A program made the position numbers and the translations under genes. This document shows positions 8,330 through 16,007 of a DNA stretch of 64,000 bases, one piece after another. How positions within the stretch are numbered: position 1 is the first letter of the stretch; each line of letters opens with the position of its first letter. Origin of the DNA: an uncultured Collinsella sp. (GTDB lineage Bacteria; Actinomycetota; Coriobacteriia; Coriobacteriales; Coriobacteriaceae); assembly GCA_900541145.1 (NCBI GenBank), contig UQIH01000005.1:53931-117930 (forward strand), given 5' to 3'. The notes under the pieces are model-generated. The model was not told the origin of the DNA and did no database searches. It worked only from the letters and a program-made list of their open reading frames with translations.

Positions 8330-8352
8330 GTGGAGAGAGATGGGAGTTTCTA

Positions 8353-9303
8353 ATGGTTAACGAGAAGAAGGTCGCTATTGTCGGGTGCGGTTTCGTCGGT
8401 TCGTCTTCGGCGTTCGCACTGATGCAGAGCGGTCTGTTCTCCGAGATGGTCCTCATCGACGTGGACAAGAACCGCGCCGAGGGTGAGGCCCTGGATATCG
8501 CGCACGGCATGACGTTTGCCGAGCCGATGAAGATCTACGCCGGCGATTATTCCGATGTCGCCGACGCCGCCATGATCGTCGTCACTGCTGGCGCTGCCCA
8601 GAAGCCCGGTGAGACCCGCCTGGACCTGGTCAACAAGAACGTCAGCATCTTTAAGTCCATTATCCCCGAGATTAAGAAGTCCGGCTTCGACGGCATTCTG
8701 CTCATCGTCTCCAACCCGGTCGATGTTCTGACCTACGCCGCCATCAAGATGTCCGGCCTGCCCGAGGGCCACGTCATCGGTTCCGGCACCGTGCTCGACA
8801 CCGGTCGCCTGCAGCAGATGCTTGGTGCCCACGTCGAGGTTGACCCGCGCGATGTCCAGGCCTATGTCATGGGCGAGCACGGCGACTCCGAGTTTGTCGC
8901 TTGGTCCAGCGCTCAGGTTGCCGGTGTTCCGCTGAACACCTTCTGTGAGCTTCACGGCCACCTGGAGCATGAGGCTGCCGAGAAGCGCATCGCCGAGGAC
9001 GTCAAGAACTCCGCCTACACCATCATCGAGAAGAAGCACGCCACCTACTATGGCGTCGCCATGGCCGTCAAGCGCATCTGCACCGCCGTTATGCGCGATG
9101 AGCAGACCGTTCTGCCCGTCTCTTCGCTCATGGTGGGCGAGTATGGCCTGTCCGATCTTGCCATCTCCATGCCGACCGTCGTTGGCCGCGACGGCGTTGT
9201 CTGCCGCGTCCCCGTGCCGCTGAACGATGACGAGCAGCATGAGCTCACCGTCTCTGCCAAGGCCCTCAAGGACATCATCGACAGCGTCGACTTCTCCTGC
9301 TAA
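8353..9303 (+). CDS. ldh: L-lactate dehydrogenase
   Basis: Reduces pyruvate to lactate with NADH at the end of glycolysis. The 316-residue protein has the Rossmann motif GCGFVGSSSA, the NAD-binding VTAGAAQKPGETRLDL, SNPVDVLTY, and the catalytic histidine in GEHGDSEF. ATG 8353 has GGGAG at 8342-8346. Strong use of C-ending codons suggests high expression. It is a single-gene unit between a leader hairpin and a good terminator. Confidence 0.93.
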   Translation: MVNEKKVAIVGCGFVGSSSAFALMQSGLFSEMVLIDVDKNRAEGEALDIAHGMTFAEPMKIYAGDYSDVADAAMIVVTAGAAQKPGETRLDLVNKNVSIFKSIIPEIKKSGFDGILLIVSNPVDVLTYAAIKMSGLPEGHVIGSGTVLDTGRLQQMLGAHVEVDPRDVQAYVMGEHGDSEFVAWSSAQVAGVPLNTFCELHGHLEHEAAEKRIAEDVKNSAYTIIEKKHATYYGVAMAVKRICTAVMRDEQTVLPVSSLMVGEYGLSDLAISMPTVVGRDGVVCRVPVPLNDDEQHELTVSAKALKDIIDSVDFSC

Positions 9304-9336
9304 ATCAAGCTCGCTAGAGCGAAAAGCTACAATGAA

Positions 9337-9370
9337 GGCGTCCGGGTCCACACGGCCCGGGCGCCTTTTT
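9337..9370 (+). terminator. Terminator of ldh
   Basis: GGCGTCCGGG / CCCGGGCGCC stem followed by five T. Confidence 0.85.
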
Positions 9371-9399
9371 GGTGCAAAGTAACCTGACTCCAATGCACC
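9371..9399. repeat. 29-bp palindromic repeat, copy 1
   Basis: GGTGCAAAG...ATGCACC, with GGTGCA/TGCACC ends; a near-identical copy lies at 10584-10612 on the other side of the DUF2974 gene. The two differ at only a few inner positions. Confidence 0.7.
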
Positions 9400-9417
9400 A
9401 TAGTTGATGGGAGGGCC

Positions 9418-10578
9418 ATGTCGGATTCGCCTAATTTTTTGACCTATGCTCAGACGGCGTTTGATCCGTTTGAGGAGCGGCCGTTCTGCGCGGTGGACAG
9501 CCTGGTCTTTGCGTGGTTGTCCTATTTGCGTTTGCCGGGTGATATGGCGGAGCTGACGAACTGGCAGGGCCTAGACGTACGCGAGCTGCTGCGTGCCGAG
9601 TGCTATCGGGACATGATTGACGACTTGTGGGATCCAGAGGGAAGCAGGGCCTTGTTGGAGGCCGTGGCAGCAAATCCCAGATACCGCGGCGTGCACGTTT
9701 GCGGCTATCGTGCCGTGAGCGATGTGGTGGCGACGGAGCAGTTTGCAGCCATGGCATTCCGGTTTCCGGCGGGGTTTAGCTATCTTTCCTTCCGGGGGAC
9801 CGACAGCACGATTGTGGGCTGGAAAGAGGACTTTAACATGGCGTTCCGGTGTCCTGTGCCGGCCCAGGAATCCGCGGCGCGTTATGTGGACGAGGCGATG
9901 GATGCGATCGACGGGCCGCTTTTGTGCGGAGGTCATTCCAAGGGTGGAAACCTTGCGGTGTACGGTGCGGCGATGTGCTCCGATGTTGCCCGTGAACGAA
10001 TCGAACGGGCGTATTCCCATGATGGTCCAGGGTTCGTCGAGGAGTTTCTGAGCGGCAACGCCTTTGCCGATCTTTCCGGTCGAATCGACAAGACGCTACC
10101 TCGGTCGTCGATCTTCGGCATGATGTTCGAGACACAAGAGGACTATGCCATCGTTGAGAGCACCGAGTTCAGCCTGCTGCAGCACAATCCCTTTAGCTGG
10201 GTGGTTGATGGTTGCGACTTCGTATACTGTGAGCGCCTGTCCGCCGGTGCTCGATACGTTGATGGCTCCATTCGCGAGATGCTGCTTGCAGTGTCACCTA
10301 GCGAGCGCGAGCGTTTTGTAGATGCGTTGTTCTCCGTGTTTGAGGCTACGGGTGCTGAGCGGTTTGCGGATATCGCTGGGAATCTGCGCGAGAGCCTGCC
10401 CGTGATGCTCCAGGCTGCGCAAGGCTTTGACAAGGATACGCGACGCTTTGTCTCACAGACTATCGTTGCGATTCTTAAGTGTGCGCTGCTGCCCAAACGT
10501 CCCCAGATCGACATGCCCGCTGCCGGCAAGAGCTTGGCAGAACAGCTCGAGGCTTGGCAGTCCGAGCTCCTGCGCTAG
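9418..10578 (+). CDS. DUF2974 (Mbeg1-like) alpha/beta-hydrolase
   Basis: 386 residues. The central segment has FRGTDSTIVGWKEDF, the oxyanion-loop pattern of Mbeg1-like proteins, and the nucleophile elbow GGHSKGGNLAVY (Ser in GHSKGG). SHDGPGF follows and a C-terminal region about DUF2974 length. These proteins are lipase-like hydrolases, but the substrate is not known. No signal peptide or membrane segment is visible, so it is probably cytoplasmic. ATG 9418 has GGGAGG at 9410-9415. It stands alone, bracketed by two copies of a 29-bp palindrome. Confidence 0.82.
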   Translation: MSDSPNFLTYAQTAFDPFEERPFCAVDSLVFAWLSYLRLPGDMAELTNWQGLDVRELLRAECYRDMIDDLWDPEGSRALLEAVAANPRYRGVHVCGYRAVSDVVATEQFAAMAFRFPAGFSYLSFRGTDSTIVGWKEDFNMAFRCPVPAQESAARYVDEAMDAIDGPLLCGGHSKGGNLAVYGAAMCSDVARERIERAYSHDGPGFVEEFLSGNAFADLSGRIDKTLPRSSIFGMMFETQEDYAIVESTEFSLLQHNPFSWVVDGCDFVYCERLSAGARYVDGSIREMLLAVSPSERERFVDALFSVFEATGAERFADIAGNLRESLPVMLQAAQGFDKDTRRFVSQTIVAILKCALLPKRPQIDMPAAGKSLAEQLEAWQSELLR

Positions 10579-10583
10579 CCATT

Positions 10584-10612
10584 GGTGCAAAGCAACCTGT
10601 TCCCGATGCACC
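10584..10612. repeat. 29-bp palindromic repeat, copy 2
   Basis: Second copy of the GGTGCAAAG..ATGCACC element at 9371-9399, starting 6 bases after the stop codon of the DUF2974 gene. Confidence 0.7.
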
Positions 10613-10645
10613 AATCTTCGATGCGCCTGGGGCGGGCTCGACCGC

Positions 10646-10651
10646 TATACT
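10646..10651 (+). promoter_or_regulatory. Putative -10 element of the NdpA-like gene
   Basis: TATACT at 10646-10651, 30 bases before the start codon; no convincing -35. Confidence 0.4.
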
Positions 10652-10680
10652 GGTTCGTGCCGAAATCGATCTAGAACGGA

Positions 10681-11694
10681 ATGCCGTATATGAAAATCAA
10701 TCACGCGATTCTGCATATCCTGGACTTTGACTCTGCCGTCAACGTTATGAGCCAGCGCGAGCTCGATATCGAGAGCCGTACCGTCCGCAACTTCGTGACC
10801 ACACATCTGCGTCGCGCGCGCACTTCGGCCGATAACAAGCGCGCCACGTTTGCCGAGAACTCTGCGTTTGGCGGTGAGCTCAAGGGCTATTTCTTTGGCG
10901 AGCGCGAGTTCGTGGACCTGTCGCAGCAGATTGCGGAGTTTATCTCCTCCGAGCTCACCAAAGCCGAGAAAGCCGAGTCCACCGACGTGCTCGTGGCTGA
11001 TTTTGACGACGATGAGGATGCCCGCTGGTTTGCCGTGATGCTGCTGGGCTCCAAGCAGGCTTTTATGCACGAAGTGGGCCGCGAAGAGGGGGAGGTGCGC
11101 AACGACATCGCGCGCCACTACGCCATTCTGCCGAACCCCTCGCAAAAGGTGCCGAGCTATGCAATCGTGCGTGCAAGCACCATGGAGATCGGCTATGTGG
11201 ATAAGAAGCGCAAGATTGCCGGCGAGGATCGCATGCTCATTCCCGATGGCCTGCTGCAGTGCGACACGGGGGTATCGGGCAAGGAGGTCATCGACACCGT
11301 GACGCGTGTGGTCGAGGAAGTCGCCGAGGAGCACGGTGCCAACACGGCTGTAGCACTCGCCAAGGTTAAGGCTGCTGTTGCCGAGAAAGTTGAGGATGAC
11401 GAGGAACTGCCCCCTTGGGATATCGTCGATGAGGTCTTTGAGGACGAGCCGGTTATCAAGGAGAGCGTGCGCGCGGCACTGACTGAGGAGAAGGTGCCTG
11501 AGCGTGTGCCCGTGGAGCGCAAGCAGGTCGAACGCGCGGCGGTGCGCAACCACAAGATCCGTACCGACACGGGCATCGAGATCAGCTTCCCGGCCGAGAT
11601 GGGTTCGAACTCTGAGTACATCGAGTTTGTCAACGAGCCCAACGGCCTCATCTCCATCGAGCTCAAAAATATCGGTAGCATCGAGAATCGATAA
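10681..11694 (+). CDS. Nucleoid-associated protein (NdpA/YejK family)
   Basis: 337 residues. The N-terminal half matches the 37-kDa nucleoid-associated protein family: MKINHAILHILDFDSAVNVMSQREL, ..FLTTHL-like FVTTHLRRA, and a run of acidic residues DFDDDEDARWFAVMLL. The C-terminal half contains an acidic, helix-rich linker (about 225-285) and ends GIEISFPAEM..SEYIEFVNEPNGLISIELKNI. Family members bind DNA; their exact role is unclear. Start may be ATG 10681 or ATG 10690; neither has a strong ribosome binding site. Confidence 0.78.
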   Translation: MPYMKINHAILHILDFDSAVNVMSQRELDIESRTVRNFVTTHLRRARTSADNKRATFAENSAFGGELKGYFFGEREFVDLSQQIAEFISSELTKAEKAESTDVLVADFDDDEDARWFAVMLLGSKQAFMHEVGREEGEVRNDIARHYAILPNPSQKVPSYAIVRASTMEIGYVDKKRKIAGEDRMLIPDGLLQCDTGVSGKEVIDTVTRVVEEVAEEHGANTAVALAKVKAAVAEKVEDDEELPPWDIVDEVFEDEPVIKESVRAALTEEKVPERVPVERKQVERAAVRNHKIRTDTGIEISFPAEMGSNSEYIEFVNEPNGLISIELKNIGSIENR

Positions 11695-11724
11695 GTTGCG
11701 TTGCGCCTACAGCGAGAAAGCAAA

Positions 11725-11756
11725 GGCCGAAGCTCCTTGGGGCTTCGGCCATTTTG
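11725..11756 (+). terminator. Terminator after the NdpA-like gene
   Basis: GGCCGAAGC / GCTTCGGCC stem followed by ATTTTG. Confidence 0.75.
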
Positions 11757-11797
11757 TTTAGGGATGATTTATCCCGCAGGTTGAGCATACGTCAGCG

Positions 11798-11822
11798 AAA
11801 ACGCGGTTTGTCAAAACCGCGT
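11798..11822 (-). terminator. Terminator of the lysine/DAP operon
   Basis: ACGCGGTTT / AAACCGCGT stem with a 4-base loop; read on the minus strand it is followed by TTTTCG, just after the dapH stop. Confidence 0.75.
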
Positions 11823-11827
11823 AACTA

Positions 11828-12547
11828 TTAAAGTTGACGTAAGCCCTCTTCCAGTCCGGTCTTGCTGTTGGTCTTCTCGTCGCGCATCTTGATGACGCGG
11901 GCGGGGACACCGGCCACGACGGCGCCGGCGGGGACATCCTCGACGCACACGGCGCCGGCGGCAACGACAGCGCCCTTGCCTACGTGCACGCCCTCCAGGA
12001 CCACGGCGTTGGCGCCGATCATGACATCGTCCTCGATGATGACGGGCGTGGCGCTGGCGGGCTCCACAACGCCTGCCAGCACGGTGCCGGCGCCGATGTG
12101 GCAGTTCTTGCCCACGGTGGCGCGGCCGCCCAGCACGGCGCCCATATCAATCATGGAGCCTTCGCCAATGACGGAGCCGATGTTGATGATGGCGCCCATC
12201 ATGATGACGGCGCGATCGCCGATCTCGACGCGGTCACGGATGATCGCGCCCGGCTCGATGCGGGCGTTGATGCCCTTAAGGTCGAGCATGGGCACGGCAG
12301 AGTTGCGGCAGTCATTCTCGACATCGTAGTAGTCGATGGAGTCGGCATTGGCATCGAGGATGGCCTTGAGCTCATCCCAGTCGCCAAAGACGGTCTTGCC
12401 GCGACGGCCGCCGTAGACATGTGCGTCGCCCCAGGCAACCTTCATGCCGGGCTTCTCGCGCACGTACAGCTTGACAGGTGTCTTTTTGGGCGCGGTGGCG
12501 ATGTAGTTGATAATCTCCTGGGCATCCATCTCGGCTGCGTTGCTCAT
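11828..12547 (-). CDS. dapH: Tetrahydrodipicolinate N-acetyltransferase
   Basis: Acetylates tetrahydrodipicolinate, the committing step of the acetylase branch of DAP/lysine synthesis. The 239-residue protein starts with the DapH N-terminal domain (AQEIINYIATAPKKTPVK). From about residue 90 it has left-handed beta-helix hexapeptide repeats (IEPGAIIRDRVEIGDRAVIM, IGAGTVLAG, VMIGANAVVLEGVHVGKGAVVAAGAVV-like). ATG 12547 has AAAGGAG 10 bases upstream. It is the last gene of lysA-dapA, dapB, dapH. Confidence 0.93.
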   Translation of the reverse strand: MSNAAEMDAQEIINYIATAPKKTPVKLYVREKPGMKVAWGDAHVYGGRRGKTVFGDWDELKAILDANADSIDYYDVENDCRNSAVPMLDLKGINARIEPGAIIRDRVEIGDRAVIMMGAIINIGSVIGEGSMIDMGAVLGGRATVGKNCHIGAGTVLAGVVEPASATPVIIEDDVMIGANAVVLEGVHVGKGAVVAAGAVCVEDVPAGAVVAGVPARVIKMRDEKTNSKTGLEEGLRQL

Positions 12548-12586
12548 TTGCTATCTCTCCTTTGGGTGGATTCGGTTGATACCTGG

Positions 12587-13327
12587 TTAGGCAAACATGA
12601 CCTGGTCGAACGTATAGAAGCCGGGTTCGCGGGTGACGAGCTTCTGGGCGGCGGCCAGGGCGCCGTTGACGAAGATCTGACGGCTCGTGGCGCGGTGGGT
12701 GAGCGTGACCTCCTCGTCCTGGCCAAAGAAACTCACTTCGTGGACGCCGGCGACAGTGCCACCGCGCAGTGAGTGCATGCCGATCTCCTTGGGATCGCGC
12801 GCGCCGCACATGCCCTCGCGTCCGTAGACGGGGTGGTAGCCTGTCTCGGGCTCGGCCTCGACTACGGCGTCGAGCAGCAGCTTGGCGGTACCGCTGGGGG
12901 CGTCGACCTTTTGGTTATGGTGCGTCTCGACGATTTCGCAGTCAAAGCCGGGCAGCTCGCGTGTAGCCTGCGCTACCAGATGGCGCAGGGCTGCGATACC
13001 GATGGAGTAATTGCCCGAGTGCATAACGCGGGTGTTCTGGCCCAGCTCACGCAGGCGGTCCATCTGCTCGGGGGTGTAGCCTGTGGTGCCTGAGACCAAT
13101 GCCGCGCCCGTGCGCTCGACATAGGCGACGACGGCGTCGAAGGTCGCGACGTTCGAGAAGTCGATAATCACATCGGCAGCCGGTGCGTTCTCGAGCTTGC
13201 TCAAATCGAAGCCAATCTGGGCCACGATATCAAAAACGGGTTGACCGGCGGCGTCGACAACGCCCTCGGCGGTGGTGCGGATGAGCGAGCCCATGCGGCC
13301 CGTTCCCATAATGACGGTCTTAATCAA
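12587..13327 (-). CDS. dapB: 4-hydroxy-tetrahydrodipicolinate reductase
   Basis: Reduces the DapA product to tetrahydrodipicolinate with NAD(P)H. Visible motifs are MGTGRMGSLI (nucleotide-binding), VSGTTGYTPEQ, HSGNYSIGIAAL, and the active-site ETHHNQKVDAPSGTA with catalytic His and Lys. 246 residues is normal. The start codon is TTG at 13327, overlapping the end of dapA by 8 bases, with GGGAG nine bases upstream inside dapA, so translation is coupled. Confidence 0.93.
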   Translation of the reverse strand: MIKTVIMGTGRMGSLIRTTAEGVVDAAGQPVFDIVAQIGFDLSKLENAPAADVIIDFSNVATFDAVVAYVERTGAALVSGTTGYTPEQMDRLRELGQNTRVMHSGNYSIGIAALRHLVAQATRELPGFDCEIVETHHNQKVDAPSGTAKLLLDAVVEAEPETGYHPVYGREGMCGARDPKEIGMHSLRGGTVAGVHEVSFFGQDEEVTLTHRATSRQIFVNGALAAAQKLVTREPGFYTFDQVMFA

Positions 13328-15629
13328 GCAGACCAGCTCCCTTCAGAGCATCGGTAAGTGCAGAGCGCGTGTCGTCTGCCATGGGGCACAGCGGCATGCG
13401 GTAGTTTGCCTCGATCATGCCCATCTGGGCGAGCGCTTCCTTGACGGGGATGGGGTTGACCTCGCTAAAGAGGGCATTGATGAGCGGCTGGCCGGCAATC
13501 TGGATATCGCGGGCACGCGCCACGTCACCGTCCAGATAGGCGCGGCACATGTCATGCACGAGCTGCGGCTGAACGTCGGCCCACACACTGATGGTGCCCG
13601 AGGCGCCCAGGCTCATGAGCGGCACGGTAAGCGCGTCCTCGCCCGAGTACATGCGGAAGTCGTCGGACAGCAGGTGGGCGATCTTGGCCGCGTAGGCGAT
13701 GTTGCCCGAGGCTTCCTTAATACCCATGATGTTGGGGTGCGCGGCCAAGCGCTCTACATTGCGCTCGCTGATACCGCAGCCGCAGCGGCCGGGGATGTTG
13801 TACAGGATGCAGGGGATGTCCACGGCATCGGCGACGGTCTTAAAGTGCTGATAGATACCCTCTTCGTTGGACTTGTTGTAGTAGGGGGTAATGAGCAGCA
13901 GGCCGTCGGCTCCCAAGCCCTGGTAGGTGAGCGACTTGGTGAGCATGGTCTGCGTGGAGTTGGAGCCCGAGCCGGCGATGACGGGGACACGTCCTGCAAC
14001 ATGCTTGACCACGGCGGCGACGACGGAGTTGTCCTCGTCATCGGTCATCGTGGCACTTTCGCCGGTGGTGCCCAGGGTGAGGATGGCGTCGGTGCCGTTT
14101 TGCAGGTGGAAATCGATAAGGCGCTCGAGCGCGTCAAAGTCGACGCTGCCGTCCTTTTTAAACGGCGTAACCAGGGCGACGATTGAGCCCTCGAGATTGC
14201 GGATGTCCATGTTCTTCTCCTTCGCCTCCGCGATCTGGATGCGTTTGTTCCATTGAGCTGCGACTGCTAGGCGCTCGTCTTGGGCGCGACGGCGGGCACT
14301 TTCGGCGCGCGACTTGGCCAGCAGCTCTCGGCCGCACGGCAGCACGTCGAGCGTGGCAAAGTAATCGCCCGGGCGCTCGGCGCGGCGGATAAGGTCGGCC
14401 GAGCCGTCGGGGCGCAGCAGCACCTCGGCGGAGCGCAGGCGGCCGTTGTAGTTGTAGCCCATGGAGTGGCCATGCGCGCCGGTATCGTGGATCACAAGCA
14501 GGTCGCCCATGTCGATATGCGGCAGCTCACGATCGATGGCGAACTTGTCGTTGTTCTCGCACAGATTGCCCGTGATGTCATAGGTGTCCGTGACGGGCGC
14601 TGTGGCCTTGTCGGCGCCGCCCGGCTGACCCATCACCGTGATGTGGTGGTAAGCGCTATACATGGCGGGACGAATGAGGTCGACGGCGCTGGCGTCCACG
14701 CCGATATAGTCCTTGTAGATCTGCTTCTCGTGGATAGCCTTGGTGACCAGGCAGCCGTAGGGGCCCATCATAAAGCGGCCCATCTCGGTGCAGATGGCCA
14801 CATCGCCCATGCCGGCGGGAACCAGGATCTCGTCGTATGCCGCGTGTACTCCCTCGCCGATGGCGTGAATGTCGTTAGCCTGCTGCTCGGGCAGATAGGG
14901 GATGCCTACGCCGCCGGACAGATTGATGAAGGCGACGTGTGCGCCGGTCTCGCGCTCCAAGCGCACGGCGAGCTCAAAGAGGATGCGCGCGAGCTTGGGG
15001 TAGTAGTCGTTGGTGACGGTGTTGCTGGCAAGGAATGCGTGGATGCCAAAGTCCTCGGCGCCCTTGGTCTTGAGCATGCGGAACGCCTCGAAGAGTTGTT
15101 CGGTGGTCATGCCGTATTTGGAGTCGCCCGGGTTGTCCATGATGCCGTTGGAAAGCTGGAACAGGCCGCCCGGATTAAAACGGCAACTGACCGTCTTGGG
15201 GATGGGGCCTGCGACACGCTCAAAGAACTCGATGTGGCTGATGTCGTCAAAGTTGACGATGGCACCCAGCTTGTCGGCGAGCTCAAAATCCGCCGCCGGC
15301 GTGTCGTTGGACGAGAACATGATGTCGTGTCCGGTGATGCCCAGCGAGCGGGCAATCATGAGCTCGGTATAGCTCGAGCAATCACAGCCGCAGCCGTATT
15401 CGTTGAGAATGGAGATGAGCGCCGGGTTGGGATTGGCCTTGACGGCAAAGTACTCCTTAAAGCCCGGGTTCCATGCAAAGGCGTCGCGCACTTCTTGCAT
15501 GTTGCGGCGGATGCCCGCCTCGTCGTATAGATGAAATGGCGTGGGGAACTGCTCGACGATATGCTCGAGTGTCTCCTTGTCCACAAACGGCTGCTTGGCC
15601 GCATATGCCTCGTTGGGGGTCAATGCCAT
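13320..15629 (-). CDS. lysA-dapA: LysA-DapA in-frame fusion (diaminopimelate decarboxylase + dihydrodipicolinate synthase)
   Basis: One 769-codon frame without a stop. Residues 1 to about 450 are a meso-DAP decarboxylase of the coriobacterial type: PLP lysine in YFAVKANPNP, CGCDCSSYTEL, NLSGGVGIPY, ENNDKFAIDRELP. Residues 474-769 are a complete DapA: LGTTGESATM, YYNKSNEEG, YNIPGRCGCG and the Schiff-base lysine in MGIKEASGN. The junction (RAESARRRAQ..AEAKEKN) is charged and helix-like. The internal ATG at 14210 keeps an ideal ribosome binding site (AAGGAG at 14217-14222), so DapA is probably also made on its own. Either a true bifunctional fusion or loss of the lysA stop codon explains it. Confidence 0.85.
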   Translation of the reverse strand: MALTPNEAYAAKQPFVDKETLEHIVEQFPTPFHLYDEAGIRRNMQEVRDAFAWNPGFKEYFAVKANPNPALISILNEYGCGCDCSSYTELMIARSLGITGHDIMFSSNDTPAADFELADKLGAIVNFDDISHIEFFERVAGPIPKTVSCRFNPGGLFQLSNGIMDNPGDSKYGMTTEQLFEAFRMLKTKGAEDFGIHAFLASNTVTNDYYPKLARILFELAVRLERETGAHVAFINLSGGVGIPYLPEQQANDIHAIGEGVHAAYDEILVPAGMGDVAICTEMGRFMMGPYGCLVTKAIHEKQIYKDYIGVDASAVDLIRPAMYSAYHHITVMGQPGGADKATAPVTDTYDITGNLCENNDKFAIDRELPHIDMGDLLVIHDTGAHGHSMGYNYNGRLRSAEVLLRPDGSADLIRRAERPGDYFATLDVLPCGRELLAKSRAESARRRAQDERLAVAAQWNKRIQIAEAKEKNMDIRNLEGSIVALVTPFKKDGSVDFDALERLIDFHLQNGTDAILTLGTTGESATMTDDEDNSVVAAVVKHVAGRVPVIAGSGSNSTQTMLTKSLTYQGLGADGLLLITPYYNKSNEEGIYQHFKTVADAVDIPCILYNIPGRCGCGISERNVERLAAHPNIMGIKEASGNIAYAAKIAHLLSDDFRMYSGEDALTVPLMSLGASGTISVWADVQPQLVHDMCRAYLDGDVARARDIQIAGQPLINALFSEVNPIPVKEALAQMGMIEANYRMPLCPMADDTRSALTDALKGAGLLD
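14217..14222 (-). promoter_or_regulatory. Internal ribosome binding site for dapA within the lysA-dapA frame
   Basis: AAGGAG on the minus strand, 6 bases before the ATG at 14210 that begins the recognisable DapA sequence MDIRNLEGS. Confidence 0.75.
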
Positions 15630-15700
15630 GTCCCGTAAACCTCGCTATCCAGACGGCGCCATCTGCGCATCGAATCCGCATAGCGTGGACCCAATGTCCG

Positions 15701-15857
15701 GATAGCGCTCCCGCATTGCTGCAGACAGTCCTGTGGGTGTTTCCCACAGGCCCACCAGGTTGTTCGTGCCCGAAAAACCCAGTTCGGCGGGTTTCGCCTC
15801 CCCACGGGGTCAAAGCCTGCCGGCTCGCCCGCGGCTCTTCGTGCCCGCGCCTCTATC
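15701..15857 (-). ncRNA. Probable lysine riboswitch (L box) in the lysA leader
   Basis: On the minus strand the leader opens GATAGAGGCGC and closes GGGAGCGCTATC, the P1 ends of the L box. Between them come GGGGAGGCGAAACCCGCCGAA (its GCCGAA core) and CCTGTGGGAAACACCCACAGG followed by ACTGTC, in the order known from the Bacillus lysC leader. Downstream, GTCTGGATAGCG at about 15634-15645 is complementary (one mismatch) to the 3' P1 strand CGCTATCCGGAC. It lies next to the lysA ribosome binding site, so a translational switch is plausible. It would sense lysine and control lysA-dapA-dapB-dapH. Confidence 0.72.
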
Positions 15858-16007
15858 AAGTGGTAAAGACCCTATCACGTTGCACTTTACCAAACAAGAG
15901 TATTCGTATATAACGTTTAAAAAATGCAGCAATATGCTGGAAACATGTGTGCCACAATCCTGTATCACAATAAGTTGCAACAGATGTGCCTCACGAAGGG
16001 ATTCTCT

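Noticed and set aside
13320..15629. Sequencing frameshift joining lysA and dapA
   Set aside because: Both halves and the junction stay in one frame with sensible residues; a missing stop codon is possible but no frameshift is indicated. Kept as a fusion pending read-level checking.
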